DNA of 7,928 nt from JBAYHN01 sp041666125. GTDB lineage: Bacteria; Patescibacteriota; Gracilibacteria; UBA1369; UM-FILTER-53-11. The DNA lies in assembly GCA_041666125.1 (NCBI GenBank), contig JBAYHN010000061.1, positions 1 through 7,928 on the forward strand. The letters are read 5' to 3'. Shown here piece by piece: positions 1 to 6,815 of this stretch. Below the pieces are notes generated by a model, which was not told the DNA's origin, did no database searches, and worked only from the letters and a program-made list of their open reading frames with translations. Position 1 is the stretch's first letter. Every line of letters starts with the position of its first letter. Made by a program: the position numbers and the translations under genes.

Positions 1-2
1 AG

Positions 3-749
3 GTAAAGCGTTTTGGTGCGAGCGGCGTTGCGACCGGGCATTATGCGAGAATTACCAAGCGAGGAGGGGAGTATCAGTTGGGAATGGCTCACGACAAAGA
101 AAAAGATCAGTCGTATTTTTTGCATCAGTTGGACCAAAAGCAGTTGGCGCAGGTTATTTTGCCGCTTGGAGATTTAAAAAAAGAAGAAGTTTATCGCATT
201 GCGAAAAAGTTTGGATTTAATAAGATTGCCGGCAAAAAAGAAAGCCAGGGAATATGTTTTTTCCCGGAGGCGACGCCGGAAAATTTCCTGAAAAGGAATT
301 TAAAGGCCGGGCTTTTTGTTGGCGGTCCGATTGTGACTCTGGATGGGAGAAAAATTGGCTTACATAAGGGCTTGCCGCTTTATACTATTGGGCAAAGGCA
401 AGGGCTTGGAATTGGGGGAGTTAAGGGCGAGCCGGATGGCGAGCCCTGGTACGTAATTAAAATTGATAGGAAAAATAACAGTTTGATTGTTGGCAGAAAA
501 AAAGACACACTTCAAAATAAAATTAGCGTTTATGATTTACGTTTTGTTTCCGGGAAGATGCCGAAAAATAAGAAAATAAATGTTGATGTGAAAATTAGGC
601 ACAGAGCTTTGCCGGTTAAAGGAGTTTTGGAATTACATGGCAAAAAGGGGACTGTAATAACTAAAAAGCCACTTTCTGCGGTTACTCCGGGGCAGTTTGC
701 AGTTTGTTATGTTAGAGAAAAAGTGCTGTGTGGAGGTATAATAAAATAA
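3..749 (+). CDS. mnmA: tRNA-uridine 2-sulfurtransferase MnmA, C-terminal part (5' truncated by window)
   Basis: MnmA makes the 2-thiouridine at wobble position 34 of Lys, Glu and Gln tRNAs, taking sulfur from a persulfide relay and activating the uridine with ATP. The frame is open from base 3, so the gene enters from the left; the TTG at 78 is internal and not a start. About 248 residues are visible. They begin inside the catalytic domain at a GASGVATGHYAR stretch, continue with KDQSYFLHQL, and include the second catalytic cysteine in SQGICFF (codon 255-257). The central domain motif YTIGQRQGLGIGG and the C-terminal beta-barrel with TPGQFAVCY follow. The N-terminal PP-loop and first catalytic cysteine lie outside the window. 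The stop TAA (747-749) is one base before the sortase start, so the two are probably co-transcribed, although their functions are unrelated. Confidence 0.97.
   Translation, partial: VKRFGASGVATGHYARITKRGGEYQLGMAHDKEKDQSYFLHQLDQKQLAQVILPLGDLKKEEVYRIAKKFGFNKIAGKKESQGICFFPEATPENFLKRNLKAGLFVGGPIVTLDGRKIGLHKGLPLYTIGQRQGLGIGGVKGEPDGEPWYVIKIDRKNNSLIVGRKKDTLQNKISVYDLRFVSGKMPKNKKINVDVKIRHRALPVKGVLELHGKKGTVITKKPLSAVTPGQFAVCYVREKVLCGGIIK
732..736 (+). promoter_or_regulatory. Possible distant Shine-Dalgarno for the sortase gene
   Basis: GGAGG lies inside the last codons of mnmA and ends 14 bases before the sortase ATG at 751. This is longer than the usual 5-9 base spacing. The interval is pure A/T (ATAATAAAATAAA), like the leaders of the other genes here. 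It may be a functional but distant site or simply mnmA coding sequence. Confidence 0.35.
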
Positions 750-750
750 A

Positions 751-1605
751 ATGAAAAAGAAGCAGCAAAGAAATGAAGAAGTTTATAAATTGCACATAGA
801 TGCGCCGGTGCATTCGCATGCTAATTTGCGCAATGATGAACGTGGAAAGCTGCTGCCAAATAATGTTATTGCCGGACATAAAAAAAATAAAGTTTGGGCT
901 TTTATATGGGATAAATTGCAGTTCGTAATCGTTTCCGCCGTTGTTTTTCTTGTGATTTATGGAGTTATGAACTGGCAGGCACTTTTGATAAATGCAATGT
1001 ACTACTGGGACGTTTGGCGCGGAGTAAGAAGCCCGCTGGAGGATCTTGTGGTAGATAAACCGGATGAACCGGAAAAACTTCTGTCTACCGCAAATGCGAA
1101 GGCCGGGGGCACAAGGCCGATCCCATCATTAAATCTGGAAGTTTTTCCGACGGACATGAGAGTTGTAATTCCGCGAATAAATCAAAATGTTCCCGTGGTT
1201 GGTGTAAAAAATGAGAGTTTAATTGCGCGCAAATGGAATGAACTGGAATCGGACATTCAAAAGTCACTCCGCAATGGCGTTGTGCATTACCCGGGCACTG
1301 CTCTGCCGGGCGATAACGGCAATACTGTAATAACGGGCCACTCGTCTTATTACGCTTGGGATGCGGGCAGATTTAAAGATGTTTTTGCGCTTTTGCATGA
1401 TGTAAAGATTGGCGACAAAGTTATTGTGTATTTTAATCAGAAAAAATTTATTTACGAAGTGAATAGAATAAAAGTTGTTTTTCCAAAAGATGTGGATGTG
1501 CTTGCTCCAAGTCCGCAAGAGCAGCTAACTCTAATTACTTGTACGCCGATTGGGACAAACCTAAAAAGGCTCGTTGTAACGGCCAAGCTCATCGCGAAAA
1601 ATTAA
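751..1605 (+). CDS. Membrane-anchored sortase (class D/E-like)
   Basis: Sortases are cysteine transpeptidases that cleave a C-terminal sorting motif of exported proteins and join them to the cell wall or to each other. This 284-aa protein has a basic cytoplasmic N-terminus of about 50 residues, one membrane segment at roughly 56-75, a linker, and a catalytic domain from about 135 (MRVVIPRINQNVPVVGV). The catalytic triad is visible: His197 in VITGHSS, Cys264 in TLITCTP, and Arg273 in GTNLKRLVV. This gives an N-in topology with the enzyme outside. The length suits a sortase with a long N-terminal tail. No LPxTG-type substrate is encoded in the window, so the substrate must be elsewhere. The start at 751 directly follows the mnmA stop. 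The class assignment rests only on the TLxTC...GTxxKRL pattern. The TAA stop is 13 bp from the end of the convergent gene. Confidence 0.93.
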   Translation: MKKKQQRNEEVYKLHIDAPVHSHANLRNDERGKLLPNNVIAGHKKNKVWAFIWDKLQFVIVSAVVFLVIYGVMNWQALLINAMYYWDVWRGVRSPLEDLVVDKPDEPEKLLSTANAKAGGTRPIPSLNLEVFPTDMRVVIPRINQNVPVVGVKNESLIARKWNELESDIQKSLRNGVVHYPGTALPGDNGNTVITGHSSYYAWDAGRFKDVFALLHDVKIGDKVIVYFNQKKFIYEVNRIKVVFPKDVDVLAPSPQEQLTLITCTPIGTNLKRLVVTAKLIAKN

Positions 1606-1618
1606 ATTTCCGGTGAGA

Positions 1619-2131
1619 TTAAAGTTCCTGTAATTTCTTTAGCAATTCCTCTTCCGTTTGTTTTTCGGCTTGTGAACTAGCAGATTCGGCTGCCTTTAGT
1701 TTTTGGCGTTTTTCTTTTGCTTCAAATTCTTTCCATTCGCTTACATGTTTATCATTAATTTTCTTTAGCTCGCCGTCATATTCTTTGTCTAGCTTTTGAA
1801 GTTGTTGCTTTTCATTAGCCAAAATTTCGCGCAGTTTTAAAATTTGATCGTCAGTCATAATCGGCAAAATCTGGAACCAATATTGGCGTTCATCATCATT
1901 CATTGATTCCGTTTGAAGAATCATAGGAATGAGATCCGGATGTTGATCACGTACCGCTTGTGGAATATCAAATTTATCAAAAACACTTTGATCTTGAGTT
2001 GTTGCAGCGCCGGTTTGTGCGCCTGCAGCAGCCGGTTGTGCAGCTCCTGCCACCGCAGCCGGTGCCGGAGTCTGCGCCCTCAAATCTATTGTTTGTCCCT
2101 GTCCCGAAACTGGATTTGTGTTATCTGCCAT
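1619..2131 (-). CDS. Uncharacterised 170-aa Ala-rich/coiled-coil protein, last gene of the four-gene operon
   Basis: I do not recognise this protein. Residues 1-48 are a disordered Ala/Gln/Thr/Pro-rich tail. Residues 49-100 look like a small helical domain (FDKFDIPQAVRDQHPDLIPM, then ERQYWFQILPIMTDDQILKL). Residues 98-170 form a long, highly charged helix likely to be a coiled coil, ending in EEELLKKLQEL. There is no signal peptide or membrane segment, so a cytoplasmic or complex-bound adaptor is plausible. An in-frame TAG at 2156-2158 rules out a start further upstream. The leader (AATAATAATAAGAAAAGAT) has no clear Shine-Dalgarno. It follows the 591-aa gene by 54 bp and shares that protein's Ala-rich, charged-helix style, which suggests a joint role. 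The reverse-strand frames overlapping it are Cys/Ser-rich shadows. Confidence 0.85.
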   Translation of the reverse strand: MADNTNPVSGQGQTIDLRAQTPAPAAVAGAAQPAAAGAQTGAATTQDQSVFDKFDIPQAVRDQHPDLIPMILQTESMNDDERQYWFQILPIMTDDQILKLREILANEKQQLQKLDKEYDGELKKINDKHVSEWKEFEAKEKRQKLKAAESASSQAEKQTEEELLKKLQEL

Positions 2132-2185
2132 ATCTTTTCTTATTATTATTCTACCCTATTTGGTAGTAATTGTCTATTTTTAGAA

Positions 2186-3961
2186 TTAAGTTTTTGCTGC
2201 GCCCTCCGCAGGTGGTGTGTTTGTCGCTGCCGCATCGGTCTCAGTCTTTTTTGCAGCTTCCTCTTTTGCTTTATATTCCGCAACGGCCGCCGAAGAAGCG
2301 TCATATCTAATTTCGGTCCACTTTGGATTATTACCAATAAAATCATTCAAAGTTATTGTTGTTGCCAAAAGTCCGCCTTTTTCTTTTATTTGCGTTGCCA
2401 ATTGAGCAAGTTGTGCCTGTTCAGTTGGATCGCTGGAAAGATCCGAAGGTTTTGCGAGCGTTTTAAGTGCTTTGCTTACCGGCTCATTGCCGAGCGAGAG
2501 AGCCAAAGAAGCATCAAGCCCAAATCTTCTAAATTCTTTTTCGGTTTTATATGCAACCTGAGCTTGCTTGTCTCCATTTGCAGCAAGCATTTTATTGGAA
2601 ATCATATTGCCTCTAAATAAATCTCCAATAAGTGGGATTTTTACAAGTGCGACAGAAATGCTGGTTAAAGCACCGACCAACCATCCCAATTTTGGCATTT
2701 TTTTAGCCCACTTAGCGACGCTTCCAACCAGAGATTGATCATCTGCGTCCGGTTCTTTATCAGCGTCCGCGGCCAGTTTTTTTGCACCTTCCAAGTCTTT
2801 AATTGCCTGTTCTACTTCCACTTTTCCCTGCTTCACTCTTTCAATTGTAGTTGTGCGCACTTCCAATGGAATGTCGGCATCGGCTGCTAAAACATTTAGC
2901 TTCTCGAGCATAGGTTTTTGAACAATAACAACTTCTTGAATTGCCGCTTTTTTAGTCTCAAGATTCGAACCATTTGAATCAATAATTTCCTGAACTATTG
3001 CATCGATTTTTTGTAGCTGATCCGGAGGACAATTTAGCCTTTCTAGCTCTTTTCTTGATGTATTGGCTTCTGTTAAGGCTGTGCCAATGTCTCTTAATTT
3101 TGCAATTGCAGCTTCGGTACCTGTAAAAGTTGCCACATCTTTTGCATCTGTAATTTTCTGAGCAATTTCTCTTAATTTTTGTGCCATAGCAGGTAAAGCG
3201 ACGACTTCTTTTGGAAGAGCTTCTTTTGCCGCTTCAAAACTCTTCGTAACTTCTGCTTTTTTTGCCACCAATGCTTTTTGTTGCTCCGTTTCTTGAGTAA
3301 CTTGTGTTCTTTGATCTTCACTTGATTTAGCTACTCTTGTAATTTCTTCCTGATGTTTTGTGCTCATAAATGTTTCAAAACTTCCAACGCCCTCTTTTTC
3401 ATCGAGCATTTTTCGGACAGCATCTTTAACGTTGTCCTCATCCATACGCGTTGTAAAAACTCCCACATAGCTGGCAACCTGCTCGGCCATGAACTTATTA
3501 CACGCATCCATCCATTCCTTTTGATATTGCGGATCATATTTTGTATCTATCTTTGAATAGACGTTGTCTCTCATTAATTTAAATAATGCATCGCGAGCAT
3601 CATTTTTTCCTTCATCGCCTACGAAATCGCTATTACCGCTAATCATAGCCAATAATTGATTGTATGCACCCTCTGCGCTTGCCGCCGCAATTAAATGGCG
3701 CGAGTCTGGGTTTGTGGTTTTTATTGAGCCCATCAAAGAAGCCAAATCTTCACGAGAAGCGAGTGTAATTTCTCTATATGCCAATTTTTCTTTTCTTTTT
3801 TCAAATTCTTCTTTTGCTTTTGCAATTTCTGCCGGATTTGCACCTTGGGCAGCACCAATTTCATCTATAGTTTTATTCTCTACGCTTGGCGCAGCAGCAG
3901 CCGCTACCACAGGCTTTGGCTGTTCTATTGTTGCTGGTTTTTCTGCGCCTTTAGGAGCCAT
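2186..3961 (-). CDS. Uncharacterised 591-aa helical protein with one hydrophobic segment
   Basis: No family is recognised. Residues 1-30 are a Pro/Ala-rich tail, and residues 40-65 a charged helix (AEIAKAKEEFEKRKEKL). Residues 65-195 appear to be a globular helical domain containing DARDALFKLMRDNVYSKID and the region around W150. Residues 200-400 are mostly long charged helices with coiled-coil character. Residues 424-449 (LGWLVGALTSISVALVKIPLIGDLF) are the only strongly hydrophobic stretch; the internal Lys441 and Pro443 make it either one membrane pass or a membrane-dipping helix. A further helical domain follows (about 455-560), then a disordered Ala/Thr/Glu tail. There is no N-terminal signal peptide. 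The start is fixed by an in-frame TAA at 3968-3970. The gene begins 10 bp after the stop of the 800-aa gene, so the two are almost certainly translated from one mRNA. It could be a membrane-tethered scaffold; this is inference. Confidence 0.88.
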   Translation of the reverse strand: MAPKGAEKPATIEQPKPVVAAAAAPSVENKTIDEIGAAQGANPAEIAKAKEEFEKRKEKLAYREITLASREDLASLMGSIKTTNPDSRHLIAAASAEGAYNQLLAMISGNSDFVGDEGKNDARDALFKLMRDNVYSKIDTKYDPQYQKEWMDACNKFMAEQVASYVGVFTTRMDEDNVKDAVRKMLDEKEGVGSFETFMSTKHQEEITRVAKSSEDQRTQVTQETEQQKALVAKKAEVTKSFEAAKEALPKEVVALPAMAQKLREIAQKITDAKDVATFTGTEAAIAKLRDIGTALTEANTSRKELERLNCPPDQLQKIDAIVQEIIDSNGSNLETKKAAIQEVVIVQKPMLEKLNVLAADADIPLEVRTTTIERVKQGKVEVEQAIKDLEGAKKLAADADKEPDADDQSLVGSVAKWAKKMPKLGWLVGALTSISVALVKIPLIGDLFRGNMISNKMLAANGDKQAQVAYKTEKEFRRFGLDASLALSLGNEPVSKALKTLAKPSDLSSDPTEQAQLAQLATQIKEKGGLLATTITLNDFIGNNPKWTEIRYDASSAAVAEYKAKEEAAKKTETDAAATNTPPAEGAAKT

Positions 3962-3971
3962 AATTAATTAT

Positions 3972-6374
3972 TTATGCAGTCTTTTTAAATGTTGCCGATT
4001 TATCGCCGATTTTAACCGGAAGTGTTGAAGGCCCTTTGCGCAAAGCGTCGAGCATCTCTAACATCTTGGATAGTGGCATTTCGGCAGTGTCCGAGAACAT
4101 AAACTTGCTCGCTGTTAGAATTGCAGTACCATCTTGAAGATTTAATTCCGGTATTTCTACGCCCGTAAGTTCTGCGCCTGCAGGAAGTTCCAAATCATAT
4201 TTAATGCCTCCGACTTCAACTTTGTTGCCTCCTTTAATAACACATGGCACTTCTACAATCTGCCCATTTTCAATAAATGGAAGTTTTACATTGAATTCGG
4301 AAGTTGCAGAAATTGGTGTTGATTTGCCAATATAATCTTTTAAATTATCCTCGATTAATTCTAGTCTATGTTGCTCCAAACTCGCTTTTTGAGGTGCGGC
4401 TTCCAGTGCTGGGGCCGGAGCAGGAGGTGGTGTTACAGTTGGGGCAGCCGGTGCGGTTGGTACGCGGTCTTGTAATAAGAAAACATCCAAGGGCTTAGCT
4501 ATTTTTTGATCAATGGATTTATAAGCAGCTTTTAATTTAAATTGTACAAATGATTGCATAACCCCATAATTTTCTGCCAATACGTTAAAGAGTTGAGTGA
4601 AACCTGCAGCCAAAATTCTCTTCTGCTCTTCAATTGGCCTATTATTATTTCTACGAGCCACTTCTATCATATCGTCTGCACTTCTATTAATATTAGCAAT
4701 AAATTTGTCGACTTCTAAAAGTAGATCATCTTTGAATTTTGACATGCGACCTGTCCACTGTTCAACTGCCTTTTGGCGATAGGTCTTTAAATAAGCCACT
4801 AAGCCATCTTTGGTAGATTGAATATTTTCAACGAGCACCTTATTGAAATTTTTCGGAGTGTCATTTGGCACATCTTTCAATTCAAGCTTTAGTTCAGGAA
4901 TATCGATCTCAGTTTTTTCGCCTTCCGTTGGTGCCGGTGCCGGAGTCTCTGCAGCCGGAGGCGGAGTTGCTTCAGAGGCCGCTTCCTTTGCCGGCAAATA
5001 ATCCGTCATGCCCATTGCATAAGGATCTTGTGGCACGCCGTCTTTTAATATTTGAATTGTGAAAACTCCATCCGGACTTGTACCAATACGCGCGCCCGCT
5101 TTTTTAACCTCGCCCTTTTTGGCAAGAATTGATGCACTATTTAAACCCGTAATTATAATTTCTGTTTTGCCTTTACATGAAATAGTCACAGTTCCATTTT
5201 CGGCTACGGACTTAATTGTTCCTTCGCTGATCATTCTTACATCAGTTTTCTTGCCGGCATTAATTTTTAATTTTTGATCTGCGCCAATTTCTTCTATAGT
5301 AAGCTTATTGTCTCCGCTTAATTCCATTGGTGGTGCATCAGCGGAGAACTCAGGGAATTTATCGTCAGGAGTTTCTGTTTTATCTACAAATCCGCGGAGT
5401 AGGGAAGTTGGATCTTCGCTCTTGCCGTCTTTGTCTTCCATTTGAAGATTTAAAGTGTCGCCATCTATTGCGCCAAGTTTTGCACCGGGTTTAACAACGG
5501 CTCCGATTGTAACATCAGGTTTAATTTTGCTGTAAGTAACAATTCCTTCGGCATTACCAACTTTTACGTAATCTGCCCCAACATCCACCACTTTTGCCTC
5601 GGAATCTTTTACCCAAGTTGCATCCAGGCCGGGTTTTTTAGTTTTTAAATCAACGCCTTTTTCTGCTGTTGATATTGTGAATTTTTCGCTTCCGCCAATT
5701 GGAGACTTCTTGAATTTTGGAGTCATTCCATCAAATTTTTCGCTAAGCCAATTGCCAATTTGTTCAAAAAGTTTGCCAAATTTCTCGATAAGTTTTTCCA
5801 GCATTGCCATAAATCCGCCTGATTTTGCGGCTTCTACAACTGTATCTTTGGCTTCCTCTGCGGTAGGTTTTTCTTCCTCTTTCCCTTTTTCTTTTTTACC
5901 TTCTTCTTCAGGCCCGTCATCTTCATCGGATTCTATATCTCCTTTTCTCTCGGATGATTTTTCGTCTGCTTTTTCAGTTGAAGCAGGTGCAATTTTTTCT
6001 TTTGGCTCTACACTAGGTGCTTTTTTATCCGCAGGTTTTTCTGTTTTTACAGCAGTAGCCACATCTGCGCCTTCGCTTGTTTCTCCTGTGGCTTTTTCCA
6101 GTTTTGCAGGAAGAGATCTATCGGCTTCTGCGCGTTCTTCCGCTTCCGCGGCTGCATGTGCTGCCTCTGCGGCTCTACGTGCCTCTTCGGCTTCCCTACG
6201 CTTTGCAGCAAGTTCTGCAGCACTCGGTTCCGCGTCCGCACCTTCTCCTTCCAAAACTGTACCAGTTTCTGCTTTTTCAACTTTTGCAGGAACAGCAGGT
6301 GCTTCTTTTCCAGCAACAAACACAAACTTCCCATAATCATCTGCTATCCAGTTTTTTAAGAATACATTTTTCAT
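3972..6374 (-). CDS. Uncharacterised 800-aa multidomain protein with two degenerate M23/LytM-like domains
   Basis: The layout by residue is as follows. 1-30: short N-terminal segment, not a convincing signal peptide. 50-95: Ala/Glu/Arg-rich helix. 100-180: acidic, disordered (includes ESDEDDGPEEEGKKEKGKEE). 187-216: amphipathic helix (MLEKLIEKFGKLFEQIGNWL). 231-328 and 357-455: two related beta domains. 463-490: Pro/Ala linker. 505-632: helical domain. 637-665: second Pro/Ala linker. 685-760: beta-rich domain. The paired domains follow the M23 endopeptidase core, including the G-x-x-V-K-x-G-x-x-x-G loop and a final DP, but the zinc ligands are gone. In copy 1 HxGxD is E238-KGV-D242 and HLH is T307-L-N309; in copy 2 HLH is V437-F-T439. 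An enzyme is therefore unlikely, and a binding or regulatory role fits better. The start is forced by an in-frame TAA at 6384-6386. The upstream neighbour is the 125-aa gene, 31 bp away. Confidence 0.88.
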   Translation of the reverse strand: MKNVFLKNWIADDYGKFVFVAGKEAPAVPAKVEKAETGTVLEGEGADAEPSAAELAAKRREAEEARRAAEAAHAAAEAEERAEADRSLPAKLEKATGETSEGADVATAVKTEKPADKKAPSVEPKEKIAPASTEKADEKSSERKGDIESDEDDGPEEEGKKEKGKEEEKPTAEEAKDTVVEAAKSGGFMAMLEKLIEKFGKLFEQIGNWLSEKFDGMTPKFKKSPIGGSEKFTISTAEKGVDLKTKKPGLDATWVKDSEAKVVDVGADYVKVGNAEGIVTYSKIKPDVTIGAVVKPGAKLGAIDGDTLNLQMEDKDGKSEDPTSLLRGFVDKTETPDDKFPEFSADAPPMELSGDNKLTIEEIGADQKLKINAGKKTDVRMISEGTIKSVAENGTVTISCKGKTEIIITGLNSASILAKKGEVKKAGARIGTSPDGVFTIQILKDGVPQDPYAMGMTDYLPAKEAASEATPPPAAETPAPAPTEGEKTEIDIPELKLELKDVPNDTPKNFNKVLVENIQSTKDGLVAYLKTYRQKAVEQWTGRMSKFKDDLLLEVDKFIANINRSADDMIEVARRNNNRPIEEQKRILAAGFTQLFNVLAENYGVMQSFVQFKLKAAYKSIDQKIAKPLDVFLLQDRVPTAPAAPTVTPPPAPAPALEAAPQKASLEQHRLELIEDNLKDYIGKSTPISATSEFNVKLPFIENGQIVEVPCVIKGGNKVEVGGIKYDLELPAGAELTGVEIPELNLQDGTAILTASKFMFSDTAEMPLSKMLEMLDALRKGPSTLPVKIGDKSATFKKTA
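5010..5306 (-). repeat. Copy 2 of tandem pseudo-M23 (LytM-like) domain, residues 357-455
   Basis: Read alongside copy 1, KLTI matches KFTI, SEGTIKSVAENGTVTI matches SEAKVVDVGADYVKV, GEVKKAGARIG matches GAVVKPGAKLG, and VFTIQILKDGVPQDP matches TLNLQMEDKDGKSEDP. The first half can be laid against copy 1 with a shift of only one residue. The HxGxD segment is not recognisable and the HLH site is V-F-T. This copy is the more degenerate of the two, or specialised for binding. Confidence 0.6.
5391..5684 (-). repeat. Copy 1 of tandem pseudo-M23 (LytM-like) domain, residues 231-328
   Basis: The stretch reads TAEKGVDL, then about 20 residues, then SEAKVVDVGADYVKVGN, GIVTYSKI, GAVVKPGAKLGAIDGD, TLNLQMEDKDGKSEDP. 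This matches the order of an M23 core: HxGxD, a turn-rich strand pair, GYxTxYaHL, VkxGqxVkxGqxIG, HLHFExxxxGxxxDP. The aspartate of HxGxD is kept (D242), but all histidines are replaced. It resembles copy 2 most clearly around the GAVVKPGAKLG loop and the final DP. Confidence 0.6.
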
Positions 6375-6390
6375 TTTTATTTTTTATTTT

Positions 6391-6403
6391 CGCCGACTCG
6401 GCG
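6391..6403 (-). other. 13-bp GC-rich palindrome between the 125-aa and 800-aa genes
   Basis: CGCCGACTCGGCG is a perfect 6+1+6 inverted repeat placed two bases after the stop of the 125-aa gene. In the minus-strand mRNA it could fold as a five-pair stem with a three-base loop. It is followed by an A-rich, not U-rich, leader to the 800-aa gene, so it is not a standard terminator for that strand. It could protect or partition the operon mRNA, or be a chance palindrome. Confidence 0.4.
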
Positions 6404-6405
6404 TG

Positions 6406-6783
6406 CTAGATCACGTAAACATCGCCCGAAATTTGTTCCAGGCGTTCCTTGGTCAGCCTAACCTGATGCACCATGTTTTCTATCTGATAAGTTGCCTGGT
6501 TTGTAGCCTTCCAAAGGCCATAAATATTTCTCAAAGTTGACGCTAGGTTTACCGCATCAAAATCAACTTTGCCCTGTGATTCCTGGGGCAATTTGTCATA
6601 AACCGCATGATTTATAAGCGTGCTCGGCGAAAGAAGATTGATTTCTTTTCGGTCGACTTTGTCTACCACCAGGTTCAAAAAAGCCTGATCTTCAGCGGAA
6701 AGTCCTTGCGGATTGACCGGTGGTTGATTCAACATTTTTTGAATTTCAGGGTCAATTTGATTTTGTTGGGCATTTGCGTCCAT
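6406..6783 (-). CDS. Uncharacterised 125-aa protein, first gene of the four-gene operon
   Basis: I do not recognise the family. Residues 1-28 are a Gln/Pro/Asn-rich flexible tail. From residue 30 there is a compact, probably all-helical domain: EDQAFLNLVVDKVDRKEINLL, then STLINHAVYDKLPQESQGKVD, then NLASTLRNIYGLWKA, and a C-terminal helix (QIENMVHQVRLTKERLEQI) ending in DVYVI. The domain is well packed and less repetitive than the three downstream products, as expected of a conserved small protein. It lacks a signal peptide, membrane segment and catalytic motif. An in-frame TAA at 6799-6801 fixes the start, and the stop is TAG. The leader (AAACAGCAGAAGTT) has no Shine-Dalgarno. A strong sigma70-type promoter lies just upstream, so this is the leading gene of the operon. 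An adaptor or regulator for the downstream proteins is a guess from position only. Confidence 0.86.
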   Translation of the reverse strand: MDANAQQNQIDPEIQKMLNQPPVNPQGLSAEDQAFLNLVVDKVDRKEINLLSPSTLINHAVYDKLPQESQGKVDFDAVNLASTLRNIYGLWKATNQATYQIENMVHQVRLTKERLEQISGDVYVI

Positions 6784-6815
6784 AACTTCTGCTGTTTTTT
6801 ATTTATTTTTAATCT

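Noticed and set aside
2148..2170. Possible hairpin CTACC-CTATTT-GGTAG between the 591-aa and 170-aa genes
   Set aside because: The stem is only five A/T-containing pairs before a bulge, and no U-run follows in the minus-strand transcript, so it is too weak to call a terminator.
1913..2620. 235-codon plus-strand frame spanning the gap between the 170-aa and 591-aa genes
   Set aside because: Its product is Cys/Ser/Phe/Arg-rich without domain features, and it overlaps two coherent minus-strand genes whose starts and stops fit operon spacing.
5677..6336. 219-codon plus-strand frame opposite the start of the 800-aa gene
   Set aside because: It is Ser/Phe/Ala-rich, as expected from the reverse reading of an Ala/Glu/Lys-rich gene, has no recognisable domain, and lies wholly within a better-supported gene.
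3972..6374. Active cell-wall endopeptidase function for the 800-aa protein
   Set aside because: The M23-like domains lack all expected zinc-binding histidines, and the N-terminus does not look like an export signal.
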